DNA of 64,000 nt from Phaseolus vulgaris (taxonomy: Eukaryota > Streptophyta > Magnoliopsida > Fabales > Fabaceae). The DNA lies in NCBI RefSeq assembly GCF_000499845.2, contig NC_023759.2:48830172-48894171 (forward strand). Reading direction: 5' to 3'. Each line of letters starts with the position of its first letter. Position 1 is the first letter of the stretch. The position numbers and the translations under genes were made by a program. The notes under the pieces are model-generated. The model was not told the DNA's origin, made no database searches, and was given only the letters and a program-made list of their open reading frames with translations. Of the stretch, positions 35,658-48,600 are shown in pieces.

Positions 35658-38039
35658 AGAATATTTTGATAGAAAATGACTTTTGAGGTGTAATCGGTGT
35701 TCCTTGGAAGGAGAAGAGAAAATACAAAGAAGTGGAGTTCTGAGTCTGACACTCACTTCAACCTTTTCTCGGATCTCGAACCGTCACTATCCAAAACTGT
35801 CATGTTTTCATCAAAGCCACGCGTCACTTCAAAATTCAACAAAGCTCTTCTTTATATATTTCTTTATCAATTTAATATTTACTTTCTACTTCTCTATTGA
35901 GTTAAAAGAGAAACTAAAGCCATGTAAAAACTATTTCAAGAAAAAAAGTACAATCCTTTTGATGAAGCATGGTTTGCACAGTGCAGGTAAATTTTGAAAA
36001 AAAAAAACTAGAAATTAACATTTTATTATAAAGTTTTATTTTGTGTAAATATATTAACTTTGTTTTTAATTTTAATTTTTGATGACCAAACGTTGCATTT
36101 CACATGTCATTTTTTTTTCATAGAGATCAAATGCATAGTTTTCAATAATATAGTTAAATCCTACTACCACAAATGATACTATTAGTTAATATTTTTTATA
36201 ATTAATATTTTTTAGGCTAGTAAATTTATCATCAAAGATCAAAGGATAATGTATGTATTATAGTGTATAAAAATTATATTTCAAATAGTTAAAAGTGGCC
36301 GTTACTATAGGTATAAAAAATCAATATTTTTGTGTGATTATTTATAGTTGAAGATTAACATGATTTCTTAAAATTAGACATCAATGTAACCTTGATGGGA
36401 ACATAATTATTTTTATTCGAATTGACATTGGATTACCACAACCTATACCGAAAATAACCTTTGTATCTCTTAGAAGAATATATACCATATATTGTTAGTG
36501 GTGGAAATGCCACTTTTAACTTTTTCAATAAAAATGTATTTCTTTGAAAAAGAAATAATAATAAAAGTTAAAGACACTTAGAAAAACAACCTTTGGAAAC
36601 TAATTTCTATGAATGTGTAACAGTGTGAGTGCATGATGATGCAAGAGAGCATATTACATGACACATGGCCATGATGTTCCATAACCGACCCCTCAAGGTC
36701 CCAACAAAAAATTGAGTCATTCCTCTCACTCTTCTTCTGTGTAAATGTACAATGTTCTCCTTTTATATGCAATGTGAACAGCAGATCATGATCTCAGACA
36801 TGGTCTCAGGATTCTGCACCATAACAAAACCAGCACAAATACAAAAGAAGAAGGAGAAGAGAATTCTGTTGAATGATGGGAACCTACCCTTCTTCTGCTG
36901 AGGGGGTATGATCAAAATTTCCAAATTTTTTTTTGTTTTTCTTCTGTCATCATTAATTTCTTTCTATTATTCATCTGGGTCATCGCCATCTTCATCTTTT
37001 CATGTGAAGTTTTAACCTTTATGTTTTTATTTTTGTGGGATTTTGTTTTATATAATTTTGTTATTCTGTTTCATTGCAGGGAGTTGTTCAGGAATAAGAG
37101 CCAGAACAGGTTGCGGTTAAAAAAAGTCATAACTTGATGCAAAGGGCAGTAGCAGAATTGTATAACCAAACAAAAGGAAAAGAAGTATTCCAATTTGATC
37201 CTTAAACTGAGGTATGAAGTGTTTGAAGGTTTTTTCTGTTCTGCTTTAAGTAATTGTTGGGATTTTATGTATCCTCTCCCATGTCTATTTTTAAAGATAA
37301 CGATAATATATCATCTTTACATTATCACTCAAGCTTCTTCCCGAATGGAAAAAAAAAACAAAGTGTTCCATTTTCATCCTTAAATATGATTCATTTGATT
37401 ATACTCTTCTTGGCTATGCAGCAGCCTTTGAGAACACAAATGCTTTCAGTTTTTATTCTTTTCAAAGTGAGTGATGGTGTGATCTAAATTTATCATTTTC
37501 ATAGATGCATTTTATGTGAATTATGTCGATGCAAAAAAGGGTACTGTTACTATACGGTGAAAACATTATTTTTATTAATTTACTTTTGTACTTGTATCTC
37601 AGAAATACATTTTAACAACGTTTTGGTATGTTAACCCCCAGTAAATATATTACTTGCTGTGTCTTCTCCCCAGGAATTCTTTTACAGTGCAATTCAGCTT
37701 AATTTATTTATTATATACACAATTAACCACTTTTTAAGGGAAAAAATATATAAAATAAAATAAGATAACAAAGACATTAAGATAAATTTTTCTCTCAAGT
37801 CAACTTCAATCTAGTGAGCTTGAAGTGTGTAGACGAAGGTTGTCACTGTAATATGCTCCATATCTCTGGTTTTCATTCCACCCTCTCGTTAACATACCAT
37901 GTATAGAGAATTAGAGAAAGGTAATCATGCTGTGGGAAGAGTGTGCATAGAATCTGAGTAAGCATATAGTGTTCCTATAACCAGCCTCACAAGTAAGATG
38001 AAGGTCCATAATATACACCACCATTTTTTGTTCTGTGTT
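35654..38039. other. Intergenic; possible spliced non-coding transcript near 36.8-37.2 kb
   Basis: No protein family recognised. At about 36780-37150 the composition looks exonic. A purine-rich stretch ends in a GGGTATGA donor-like site at about 36905, and a T-rich intron-like run leads to a TTCATTGCAG acceptor-like site at about 37080, followed by a short less AT-rich segment. It could be a non-coding RNA or a small-peptide gene on the plus strand. Weak evidence. Confidence 0.3.
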
Positions 38040-39640
38040 CTAATAGAAAGTCACAACTTGGCTAATGCTATTAATAACTTTCATGAAAGATAGGTGATGT
38101 TTCCGAATAATATACCTCATGTTTCTTTTAGCAATTTGATTATTGGCTCCCCTAATATTCCAGGAAAGCACTTTAACATCTTTAAAGTTCATCATGAAAG
38201 ACAGAATGAAAAGGAACAAGTAAAACTACTTGGCTCTGACCTTGGTTCGTATCAATCTCATTTATCATTTTCATTTCTGGCACTACTTCAATCTAACTTC
38301 CCAAGAAACTTCTTTATTCTGTAAATTGTTGGACCTTGTAGTAAAAGCTTAGCCCTTTTTATTTCCAGATTTACTAGAACCAGAAGTTGTATCTTCAACT
38401 ATACCATCTAGATAAGCATATAAATTCAGAGAAATATTCCCAACATGCATATCTTGTGTACTATTTGCTTGCTGATGTGATCTAATAATAATAGCATCCA
38501 TCTCATTCTTGTTTACTTCCTTTCCTACAAAGTTTTCACCATTAACATATTCACTTTGACTTGCTTCATTCCTCCTTTTTTGCTTATTTCCAATTATAGG
38601 AGGATTACTAGTAAACTCAAACAAACTCTTATTCTCTACCTTGTTGTCTAAGGTCCTCCTTTTATTAACCATCAAAGCTTATAATTTTCTTCCTTTTTAT
38701 GTGTGGACAGATTTGATAAGAGGTACATTGTTGAGTTTCCCTTTCGAAAAAACCTTATCCTATTGAGGTTGTCGTTTTTTCTGTGTAACAATCCTTTACT
38801 CCATGATTTTTTTTATCTAAGTCTTCATATCTTTGAATTATATCATTAGATTTTTCTATCCCAATGACAGAATCTCCCGTTACTAGCTATATCTTGATTT
38901 TATTTCCTTTGCTTTTCTTTTTCTTCTTTTCACCACCTTAGTTCTTTCTTCTTTTGATATTTGTTCTAGTTGTTTCTCCATTTTGTTCATCTCTTTCCAT
39001 ATCTGATGAAGGCAACTATCAAGTGACCAAAACATCCACATGCACTCCAAACGACTTGCAGTCCCTCATATTCCACGTAATACCAGTGTCCTTGAATCCA
39101 AATTGTCCCCACAACTAATTGAGTTAGATCAATTTCAACACATATTCTTTCAAATGAGCCTCTTTTTGCCCGAAGTGTATTAGTATCAACTTTGATTGAT
39201 CTTTTAATCAATGAAGCCACTAAAGGGAAGCTTTCATCATTAAAGACTAGATTAAGGTCTGAAAACCTAATCCGTATCATATTTCTTCTTATCTTTGCAC
39301 TAGGCAATACAAAATTTGGACTCCGTAAAGAAATTCCCAAAATGTTAGGATTTCAAGTGAGTTTGAGTCCACATTGAATAAAAATGGGAAAATTGAGCAA
39401 CATGCAAGGAAGAAGACCTGTAAACCCATTGCCTTAAGGTTTAAGGTTGAACATGGTGTCATAATCTCTTATATGAATTTGCTCATAGCTAAGTGGTATT
39501 GAATCTCCCCAGTGTATCCTTCTTGAAAGATCCAACAATCAATGTGAGACTCGGACTCACTTGGATTCCTACCACTAAATAGTGATCAAACACCATCCAT
39601 GGACCTCCTGCTATCATGTTATGTTTGATACACTATTTTA
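38040..39640 (-). mobile_element. LINE (L1-type) relic: ORF1 and the very start of ORF2
   Basis: On the minus strand, 39560-39640 encodes a DUF4283-like GGPWMVFDHYL motif. 38987-39340 encodes the ORF1 segment with RICVEIDLTQLVVG, GHWYYVEYEGLQ and a remnant of the zinc knuckle (CGCFGH). 38349-38675 is the hydrophilic tail of ORF1. At about 38120-38177 ORF2 begins with VLSWNIRGANNQIAKRNMR, the start of the apurinic-type endonuclease. Stops and frameshifts interrupt all parts, and the remaining ORF2 is absent. The relic ends about 300 bp before the glycosyltransferase start codon. Confidence 0.75.
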
Positions 39641-39960
39641 TTGAGCAATTTTGACATGTCATAGGTCTGGTGAAAATAATTGATTTAGTAAAAGACCTTA
39701 GTTTGGCTTACTGGTTAATGGCTTTGATCTTTAAATCTTTTAGCGCATCAATTAGAAAAATAATTAATGGTTTAAATAAATTCATCAGGTTTAAGGATTA
39801 TCCTTGCTTAATAAGAAACTTGGCGCATCCACTTGTTGGATTATTATTATTATTCTAAGCAAATGAGGTTTTCATAGATAAAAAGTAAGCAATTGCAATA
39901 TAATGGAATTGTTTCATAGTGACTTTGATCAATTGCGAGTTATATGATTTGTTATGATTC

Positions 39961-42108
39961 ATGTCTAAATTCTTTCTAATGAGTTATTTCAAATGTAGTA
40001 GGGAGAAGATGAGCCACAATCGCTTGGAACCTGGTCATGAGTCTCCTCTTAAAGCATCGAGACTATCTTTTTTCCCCGAAAGACTTGGTGATATGGTTGT
40101 ACTCTTAATAAGGTTTGGCATACTTGTGTGCCTTGTTGCCTCCATATCACTTGCCCTCCATTCAGCATTTGCTAAACCAGACCGATGGTTCCCCTTACCG
40201 GAGCATATACATACTGTACAGAATACTTCTGTCATTGACAGCGGACCAACAAACATCTCACATATTCTGTTTGGCATTGCTGGGTCATCTAACACTTGGC
40301 ATGACCGTAGCAACTACAGTAAACTATGGTGGAAACCAAACACCACAAGAGGTTTTGTTTGGCTTGACAAGAAGCCTGAGATTTTGCATGATGACATGTT
40401 ACTTCCATATCAAATCTCACAGGGCTGGAGGCGGTTCCAGTATGTGCACTCAGCATCTGCAGTTCGGATTGCCCGGATAGTTTATGAGAGCTTTAAACTT
40501 GGTTTACCAAATGTTAGGTGGTTTGTAATGGGAGACGATGATACTGTGTTCTTTACTGAGAACTTAGTTACTGTCTTGGGAAAATATGATCACAATCAAA
40601 TGTACTATATTGGTGGGAGTTCTGAGAGTGTTGAGCAAGATGTGATGCATTCTTATAACATGGCCTTTGGTGGAGGTGGATTTGCAATCAGTTATGCATT
40701 AGCTGCTCAACTAGACAAAATGATGGATGGTTGTCTAAGCAGATACTACTATTTTTATGGTTCTGATCAAAGGGTTTGGGCCTGTGTGAATGAAATTGGG
40801 GTGCCTCTTACCAGAGAAGTTGGATTCCACCAGGTATATTCTTTTTCAACTTGTTACATTTGTGTACTTTTTGGTACAAACAAACTATACACTGATATAC
40901 ATAGTTGGTCAATCTCCCTTTGACTCCCCTCCTGCTTGACATCTACGTACCACAAACTTTGGAAGTTTAGCAATAGGATAAATAGAGTACATGAACTCAG
41001 CGTAAAGGGATTTTAAATTGCAGACCAGTCAGAATTTGCCTTGTAAAGTCATTTTTAGCAAGATTTGTGATTGATTGACAGTATAAAAACCCTTATCATT
41101 GTGAGTGCATAAAAATTAAACTCAGCAATATTAAATATAGGTGCAAGCTAATCTTTTGATTGTTTTCTGCCAAATGAAGAAAGAATCAATCACATTCATG
41201 TTTCAAATGTCGTTAGTTCAGCTTGCATCTTTGGACTTGTCCATGCTCAATAAATTTTGTTTATTAATGACCTTTTTTTCTTTCAGCTTGACATAAGAGG
41301 GGATCCATATGGTCTTCTAGCTGCACATCCCTTGGTACCACTTCTATCACTCCATCACCTTGGCCAATTGAACTCCTTGTTTCCCAACCAGACTCAATTT
41401 CACTCAATGGAAAAGCTCATCAGTGCATACGACGCTGACCCTGCCCGGATAGTGCAGCAAAGTTTTTGCTATGATCATAAGCACAGATGGTCAATATCTA
41501 TCTCATGGGGTTACACTATACAAATATATCCATTATTGTTGGTAGCAGCAGACTTGCAGATGCCACTGCAGACATTTAAGACTTGGCGAAGTTGGAAGGA
41601 CGGTCCCTTCACATTCAATACTAGACCAATGAGCTCTGACCCGTGCCAGAAGCCAGCTGTGTTTTTCCTGGATGAGGTTACAAAGGTTGGAAAAAGTGGA
41701 AGTGTCACTATCTACAAGAGACATGAAGGCAATGAAGGGAAGTGCACAAGAAAAGACATTAATAACGTGGAAGTGGAAAGAATTAGAGTTTCTGCCTTGA
41801 AGCTGGACCCAGAATATTGGAAGAATGTAACTCTCTTAATCTTTTCTCTCAACACACACAACTGAAACAAAAACATCTTTGGATCTAGAACTTAGCTTTG
41901 TCATGATAATAATATGCTTGAACAGAATTGAATTCCATATACATTTGGAGTTTAAAAATGGCTGTTAAATTAATCATTTGATTTGGCTGTACTTAACCAG
42001 GTACTGCGCAGGCATTGCTGCCAATTACTGTGGGGTGGAAGCATAAAGAATGGTAGTATGCATATCAGGATTAGGAAGTGCAGACCTCAAGAAACAGTCA
42101 CTGCTTAG
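39961..42108 (+). CDS. DUF604-family (fringe-related) glycosyltransferase, type II membrane protein
   Basis: Three exons: 39961-40833, 41287-41826, 42001-42108, all joined in phase 0 with GT-AG sites, giving 506 residues, about the usual length. A short basic cytosolic tail precedes one membrane segment at about 46-70 (VVLLIRFGILVCLVASISLA), so the enzyme should be Golgi-anchored with a luminal catalytic domain. Family motifs follow in order: ISHILFGIAGSS, LWWKPNTTRGFVWLDK, RIVYESFKLGLPNVRWFVMG, the metal/nucleotide-sugar DDD at 192-194 (GDDDTVFF), MAFGGGGFAISY, REVGFHQLDIRGDPYGLLAA, ISWGYTIQIYP, and the C-terminal RRHCCQLL. GT31-like fold; donor and acceptor are not known from sequence. An alternative start at Met17 (40009) is possible. 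A LINE relic lies just upstream, in the likely promoter. Confidence 0.9.
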
Positions 42109-42685
42109 GAATCAGCCATTTTATTTGGTCGGCATAGTTAGTAGATCACTATAGTGAGTCTTGTAGGTGTCACCTCTAACATTTCCACCCTTGTACATAT
42201 ATAGTTGTCAAAATATTCATAGTCTCAACTTATAATAAATGTCTCGGGAAATTTTCCACTTGTTTGTATGGCCTCAAATATCTAGATATGTATTGTTTTT
42301 TCTCTCCACTTTTCATATTCTGGCTTTTGCTTCCCTTTTCAATCATGCAAGCACATGTTTCTTATGGACAGCAGGAAGACTTTCCCTCATTATTCCTCTT
42401 CATTTGAAGTTAATGTCTTTGACACTAGAAATTGCCACCACCTCACCAGCAATGGTAAAGATGATTCCTCTGTGTATTTTGATGTTCAAGTTTCAACTTT
42501 ACTTTGGTGAGCCTTTTGTGCAGGTTCTGAGAACTGAACTGCAGACCTAGGAAATCTTTGAATAATGTTGTGCAGAGAATGAAAACTGTTGCTCCTAGTC
42601 CTGGATAAAACTAGATCAATCTCAGGTGTGCACTATTAAGAACTTAATTTTGTTCAATGGTGGAATGGTTCCTTGCCCCAGTAAT
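42109..42685. other. 3' flank of the glycosyltransferase gene
   Basis: Follows the TAG at 42106-42108; includes an AATAAA-like TAATAAATG near 42233 as a possible polyadenylation signal. No other feature. Confidence 0.45.
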
Positions 42686-43190
42686 CACTACAAGAAAATC
42701 TTGAAATAGAAACTAATTTTAGATAACAAAATAATTAGTTAATATATTGACTAAAGTAAATACTATTTTATAAACTAAAAAAATTATTGATATCTAAAAT
42801 AATATTTATTATTAATAAAAATGTATAAAGTAGTTTTCAAATTAGTTGATATCTAAAATAATGTTTATTATTAATAAAAATGTATAAAGTAGTTTTCAAA
42901 TCAGTATCTAATCATTAGGTACTAAGATTTTATCTACTAATTGTTTATATTTTAAATCAGTTTCTATTAGTCTTTTAAAGATTAATTTAGAATCTAAAAT
43001 ATTAGTAGCTAAAATTTTGGTAGTAAATTTAAAATGGAGAAACTATTTTATAAGTTTTTATTAATAATAGAAATCCCCTTAGATATCAATAATTTTTTAA
43101 TATCTAACATAATATTTAATTTAGTTAATACAGTGACTAATTATATTTTGTCTCTAAATTTAGTTATTATTTAATGATTTTTTTTGTACT
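42686..43190. mobile_element. MITE (family A) with internal tandem duplication
   Basis: Starts CACTACAAGAAAATCTTGAA and ends TTTAATGATTTTTTTTGTAC, which reverse-complemented resembles the start. The subterminal AACTAATTTTAGA and TCTAAATTTAGTTA are also inverted. A block of about 59 bp beginning GATATCTAAAATAAT is tandemly doubled (from 42789 and from 42848). About 505 bp, no coding capacity. Confidence 0.7.
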
Positions 43191-43784
43191 AAATAGATGC
43201 TCCATTATTTTTAACTGGATTTCACCAGGTTCAGGATGAGTAAGGAAGTACAGATAAATGTCGTTTTGCTTGTTAGAAGAACGGTTTGAAGAGGGAGAAG
43301 ATTTGGTAAGGTGTTGTTTATTCTCTTCTTTTATAACATGCATAGATTTGGTGACGTAACCTGAATTAGGCCATGTTTTGTGGCAAAATAACTTTTTTTT
43401 TCTTAATTGTGTTATTTCCTTCTCCATTTTACTGTGCATGCAGGGTAATTGTTTAACTTCTTACACTGGATATTAAGAACAATTTTGATTACATAAAACA
43501 ATGCATATTCAAGATCTACTTTGGAATGTTAAATACTTTGTTTTGTTTTGCGCGAAACTAACAGTTCCTTTAACTGCCGAAAACTGTAAAACTGACGGCT
43601 AGAAGTTACAATATTTTTTTTAGCGTGTGTGTGTCTCTGCATCATGGATGGATCATTATGATCAGAATTGTGGAAAAAACTGTTCTTACAATTGTGAAAA
43701 AAACTGTTCTTTTAGTAAAAAAAAAACTATGTACTATTGTAGGAGATCGGGTGTTTTGCACTTGGAGGATCAAGTTTTCTTCTT

Positions 43785-44142
43785 AGCCAATTTCTTTCTG
43801 CACCATATCAATTTTTAACCCGAACCTTATATTTTTTAAATTTTCAAAATTATCCTTATTCCAAGTTTTCAAATATAGAATAATAAATATAATTCAAAAC
43901 TAAAGAAAAGATTCTGGAATACAAATTTGAGAATGTATAACAGATAAGAATTTTCAGAATTTAAAAATGTGTTATGAAAATTTAAATATGGAATATTTTT
44001 GGAAAAATGGTTTTGGAAGTAATTTTAATCTATACATTTCTTTTGTTTAAGGTTATTTTGGAAGTGTATTTTTGTTATTTTCATTTTTCAATAGGAGATT
44101 GCGTGTATGTTAGAATTGATATGGGGAAGAGAGAATTTGCCT
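43785..44142. mobile_element. MITE-like element, family C
   Basis: Left side GCCAATTTCTTTCTGCACC, right side ending GAGAATTTGCC. Internal TTCAAAATTATCC and TTCTGGAATAC blocks resemble those of 33413-33722 and 52541-52902. Diverged copy. Confidence 0.45.
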
Positions 44143-45685
44143 TCTTGTCATTAGTGAATTATTTGGGTTTGGTTTATTAAATGTTGGATTTAGTTTATTT
44201 ATTTAACCAATAAAAAGTCTAAGCTTTAAATAAGGTTGAAATATTTAAGTTAAAATTATGTTTTGCAAGCTTATCTATCATTAATAGTTTGAGTAATCAG
44301 AGATCTATGTAAGCCCAAAGAGTGGTAATTAATTTATTGATTTACTTGAATATTCTAATTTTATTACTAATTTACATCTACCACTTATCCAACTTACTAA
44401 CTCTATTTTTTAAGATTTATATTTTAAACTAACGCGTTAAACTTTTTAAAAGGTCATCATTTTTGTATCGAAATTTTCATCTTACTCTTTTAAGTTATTT
44501 TATAGCTGCTGCCTTCACTTTTATTTTACTTTTTACTATAAACATGCTTGTTTTAAATATTAAACTGATAAAATTAAGGAAAATAATTCAAATGAGTAAT
44601 TAAGTCATAACCGAGTTAAATGAATTAAGTATGAGCCAACCTTAATTTGTAAATTTCACTCATTTAAATAAATGAATTAAACTCGAACACTTCCAATAAA
44701 TTGATTTGCCTAGAATCTTCACACTTACTCTTGGCTGTAATAATATGTTTGGGATGCTTAGTGTTCTAAGAGGAAGGACTCGTAAGTAGCACCATGAATA
44801 ACAGTGGATGCTATGAATCTGAAATTCGTTTTTTTCACACGGCACGTGTAACATTTGAACTATGCGTAAAAATGTAAGAATGAAAATTGAGTGCTCAATT
44901 GGTAAGCATTCCGAAGTGCATGCATTCGCTACCATTCCAAACTATTTCGAACAAATAACTTCTGAAATCACTCAAGCATATATAATACATATCTGTAATT
45001 CTGTTGGAATAACATTGTCTTTGGTCCATTGTTTAACATCCAAATTACACGGGAACTAGGAAGGGAAGATGCTACTCTGTGTGCATGCCTAAAGTCAAGG
45101 ACCAATATTTGGCTCAGGAAAAAAGGTGAATACTAGGATGTAAATACTAAATACAAAGGCACAAAACATCAATATATCTAATGACACGCATAAACGATTC
45201 AAGGTTTATCACACAGACAATCAGCCTGTAAAATCAGAACTATCTGTTGTCATACCCATTATATGCATGCTGCAGTAAGAGCAAATGGAGGTTTTGTGTA
45301 AAAATTTATAGGAAATTTAGGCTTACTATCCCTGCCGCAGCTCCATGGGTAGAAAGGGAAGCCATGCAGTACCCCGCTGAAAGGTAGAAATCTATCTCAA
45401 GCTACAATATATTTCATCTAAATTACTGGAACAAGAAGCTTCTATGGGGAACGAGAAAAGGCAATGGCAACTGACAGGTGACAGAGATTTCACTAGATCA
45501 ACTTGCAACGTCCTTGCCTGAGAACTATACTTCCCCTCATATAATACTTCTGCATCTATCAGTGGCAAAAAAAAATTAGGATGCGTATGTGATCCACAAA
45601 TTCTGCACAATCAGTGTTTTGAGGTCAGGGAAGATGTGTATAATTATAAACAGCAATTGGGGTAGCAGAAACATGAAAACTCTAA
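44143..45685. other. Intergenic and 3' flank of the GNOM gene
   Basis: 44143-45060 is AT-rich DNA with no recognised feature. About 45060-45685 is less AT-rich and is probably 3' UTR and downstream flank of the minus-strand GNOM gene. Confidence 0.45.
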
Positions 45686-48600
45686 TTAACCAACAATGCC
45701 AGCATCTTCACGACTTGCTGTTTCACTCGAAGGAACAGAACCCTTATCATCAGGCACCAAACCTCCTATTGGTTCACCCTGTTTGTGCTGCAAATGCTCA
45801 GAATCCTGCTCAGGGAATACCTCAAGTTGCAATGACGGTGAAATGTTATTCACGTGTAGCCATGTTAGTTCCCAGAGACTATCACCTCCCAAGGCACTCC
45901 TCTGCGCTAGTATACCCCTCATCTTCATAACAAGCAAGGAGTTTTTAAGCAGCTCAGGCACTGTCTCTTGAAGCTTCTCACTTCGTTTCCCCCTAACCTT
46001 CACCTTCATATATTTTTCCATTCTGCTCAGTACACCTAACCATAGCTTACAGAAGGTTGTTAATTGTGATAATTCGGGGAGTAATTGAAGAAACACTTTG
46101 AACAAGAGCTTCATTGCTAAGATAAGGGTGCCTTCCATGTTGCGGTAGTCCTTTTGAGAGTGTCCCTGTGCAATCTCAAGCAGGTCATCTAGCACGGTGA
46201 AGATCACAAGATCAAAACATTGTAACCACATGCTATGTGGTAGATAAATGCCATCAGCCCCAGTCAAGCATTTCTGCAAAGATAATAAAGCATGATTTCT
46301 AACCTCCTCTCTCTGGTCTAAACACACCTTCCTTAGACCTTGCACTAGTCTCAACCACATCTCTCCAATATCCTGAGATAACTTGGACACTTGCTCCTCC
46401 TCCATTGCTTCCTTAGCCTCACTGGTCCACCGGGCCAAGCAATTGACAGACCCTGCCATGAGATCTAGTGCCCGCACAGAACGCTCTGCTTGTCCAACAC
46501 GAGACTCAGCAAACTGCCTGGCAGTATCTATACAGTGAACATAATTAGCTGGAAGCAAGTGTGCACCGTCAGACATTATGAACAATAGTGCATCAAACCC
46601 AGCTTCAGATGCTTCTATATGTCTAGCTGTGATGGAAAGAAGTGACGTAATCGTACGCCATCCTAACTGGGATCTTATGTGAGAAGCATTTGCCTTCACA
46701 AGGCGACTGACTTCTTGAGTAATCTGCTCACAGTATGCATCTGCAACCCGCGCATCAAGCTTCAAGACAAGTTGCAATGACCTCAGAAGTTCATCGGCAA
46801 TGTTCTCCTTGTAGGGAAGCAACCGCTGGCAAATCCGCAATAGTCCAAAAACAGCCTTCTCGACCAGGGCACAGGGCATTACAGTTGACTGAACAATATT
46901 GGATATGTGTTCATACACACCATGCCATAGAATACCAATTCTATCCCTGTTATTCAAAGTAATTGCAATCAGCAACTCCAGGCAGAAAACTGCTGTATCT
47001 TCATCCTCAGGTGTGCTGTTCCCTTTTTGAGGTCTCCCTGCAGCCCACACGAGTGCTCTTGCTAGCTGCAATAAAGATTCAGCTTGCAGAAACTTACTCT
47101 CAGTGAATATGCTGTCAATATGACATTTCTGTATGGTTTGTAGGGTGCGTTGATGGGCAGCAAGTTGTTGTTCAGTAGGTTGTGATCTTGGTTCCTCAGT
47201 ATCAAGAGATAAGAGTTGACTAAACCTACCCATCAATCCTGAGGATCTCCTTGGAGTGCCAATAGATTGCATATGAGCTGAGGATAAAGAATTCATAATA
47301 GGTTTTCCATTAACGGTTTCAGCAGAAAGCTCTGACTCATCAGCTGCATCACTGGCTACACGGGCAGGAAGAAGACCAAGCTTGTGCAGTCTTAAGATGC
47401 AATCAAGAATATTTCTCCAACCTGTGCGGATGTAATCACCATACCTGTTTGCTATAGTGAAAACTGTAACAGTTGCCATTCTAGCTTTCATGTCATCTCC
47501 AAAGGCTAGGACTGGTTCCTCAACTGATGACGGGTTTAAAAGTGTAGTGAACTTACAAAGAGACACTACCAAATCATCAAGAACATCTTCAAGATGATGG
47601 CAGGCTGAAATTTTAGCAATAGCCAAAAATCCATCCATACATGTTTGATATACGTCTTCCTGTTCAGCATGATCAAATACCACAGAGATGGCAGCAATTG
47701 TTGGGCCTGACATTATGGCAAACATATCATGATCAAGGTAGGCCTTAGAATCAGATACAATAAATGGAGCAGTTTTTTTGGACTTATGCATTAGATCAAT
47801 CCATCGACTTGGTGTCATTTCAGGAAAACCAACACCTTGTTCAGGGGTTGTGCGAATTTCATTCTTACAAATTGAATGGTAAATCTCTGACAGCATTTCT
47901 CGAGGCAGATTGTTGCCACCATTTATAAGCCTATTATTCCGAATAAAATCCTCTTCTGTCATCTTCTTTTTAACTTGCACATTGTGTTGATCTGTATTAA
48001 GCATTATCATGGAGTATGATAACACAAGAGCAGCGTCCTTGTTAGCTAGGATATGTGGTGATTGTTCATAATATCTCTCGGAGAAAGCTTCAAGCACCCT
48101 ATGTATCTTTTGTGATTCTCCTGGCAATCTGAAAGTCTCCAAGAATAGACGCAGAGCAGTATCTAAGTTCATGTCTTGGAAATCAAATGTTCCAGCAAAT
48201 TCATGAAGAACCTGAACACAGAATTCGTCATGATTTCCTAGGAAATCACCAACAAGATTCTTATCCAACCCAGCAGTGTATCTGAAAAAGCAGGCAACAC
48301 TTTGGGGATCAAGTTTGTCAGGCAAAAGATGTGTTCCTTGGAGAAACTCCAGACCTTTCTTAGGATCACGATTAAAGTGGTCAGCACCAATCATCAATCT
48401 TCTCTTTATGTACTTTCTTCGGCGGACAAAAGGAACCCAATGATTTGGATCGTTATAATTCTCACATTTAACCATCCAGAATGGAGTATACTCTTCAAGA
48501 TTCACTGGAGAATATTCGGAGCTAACAGATCCATTGGCTATCCTTTCGGCCATTCCCTGTATAACAGCAATAAGACCATCCAGAGCAAGAATATGCATGG

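Noticed and set aside
35683..35997. 104-residue open frame on the plus strand
   Set aside because: No recognisable domain; Phe/Lys-rich composition of AT-rich intergenic DNA.
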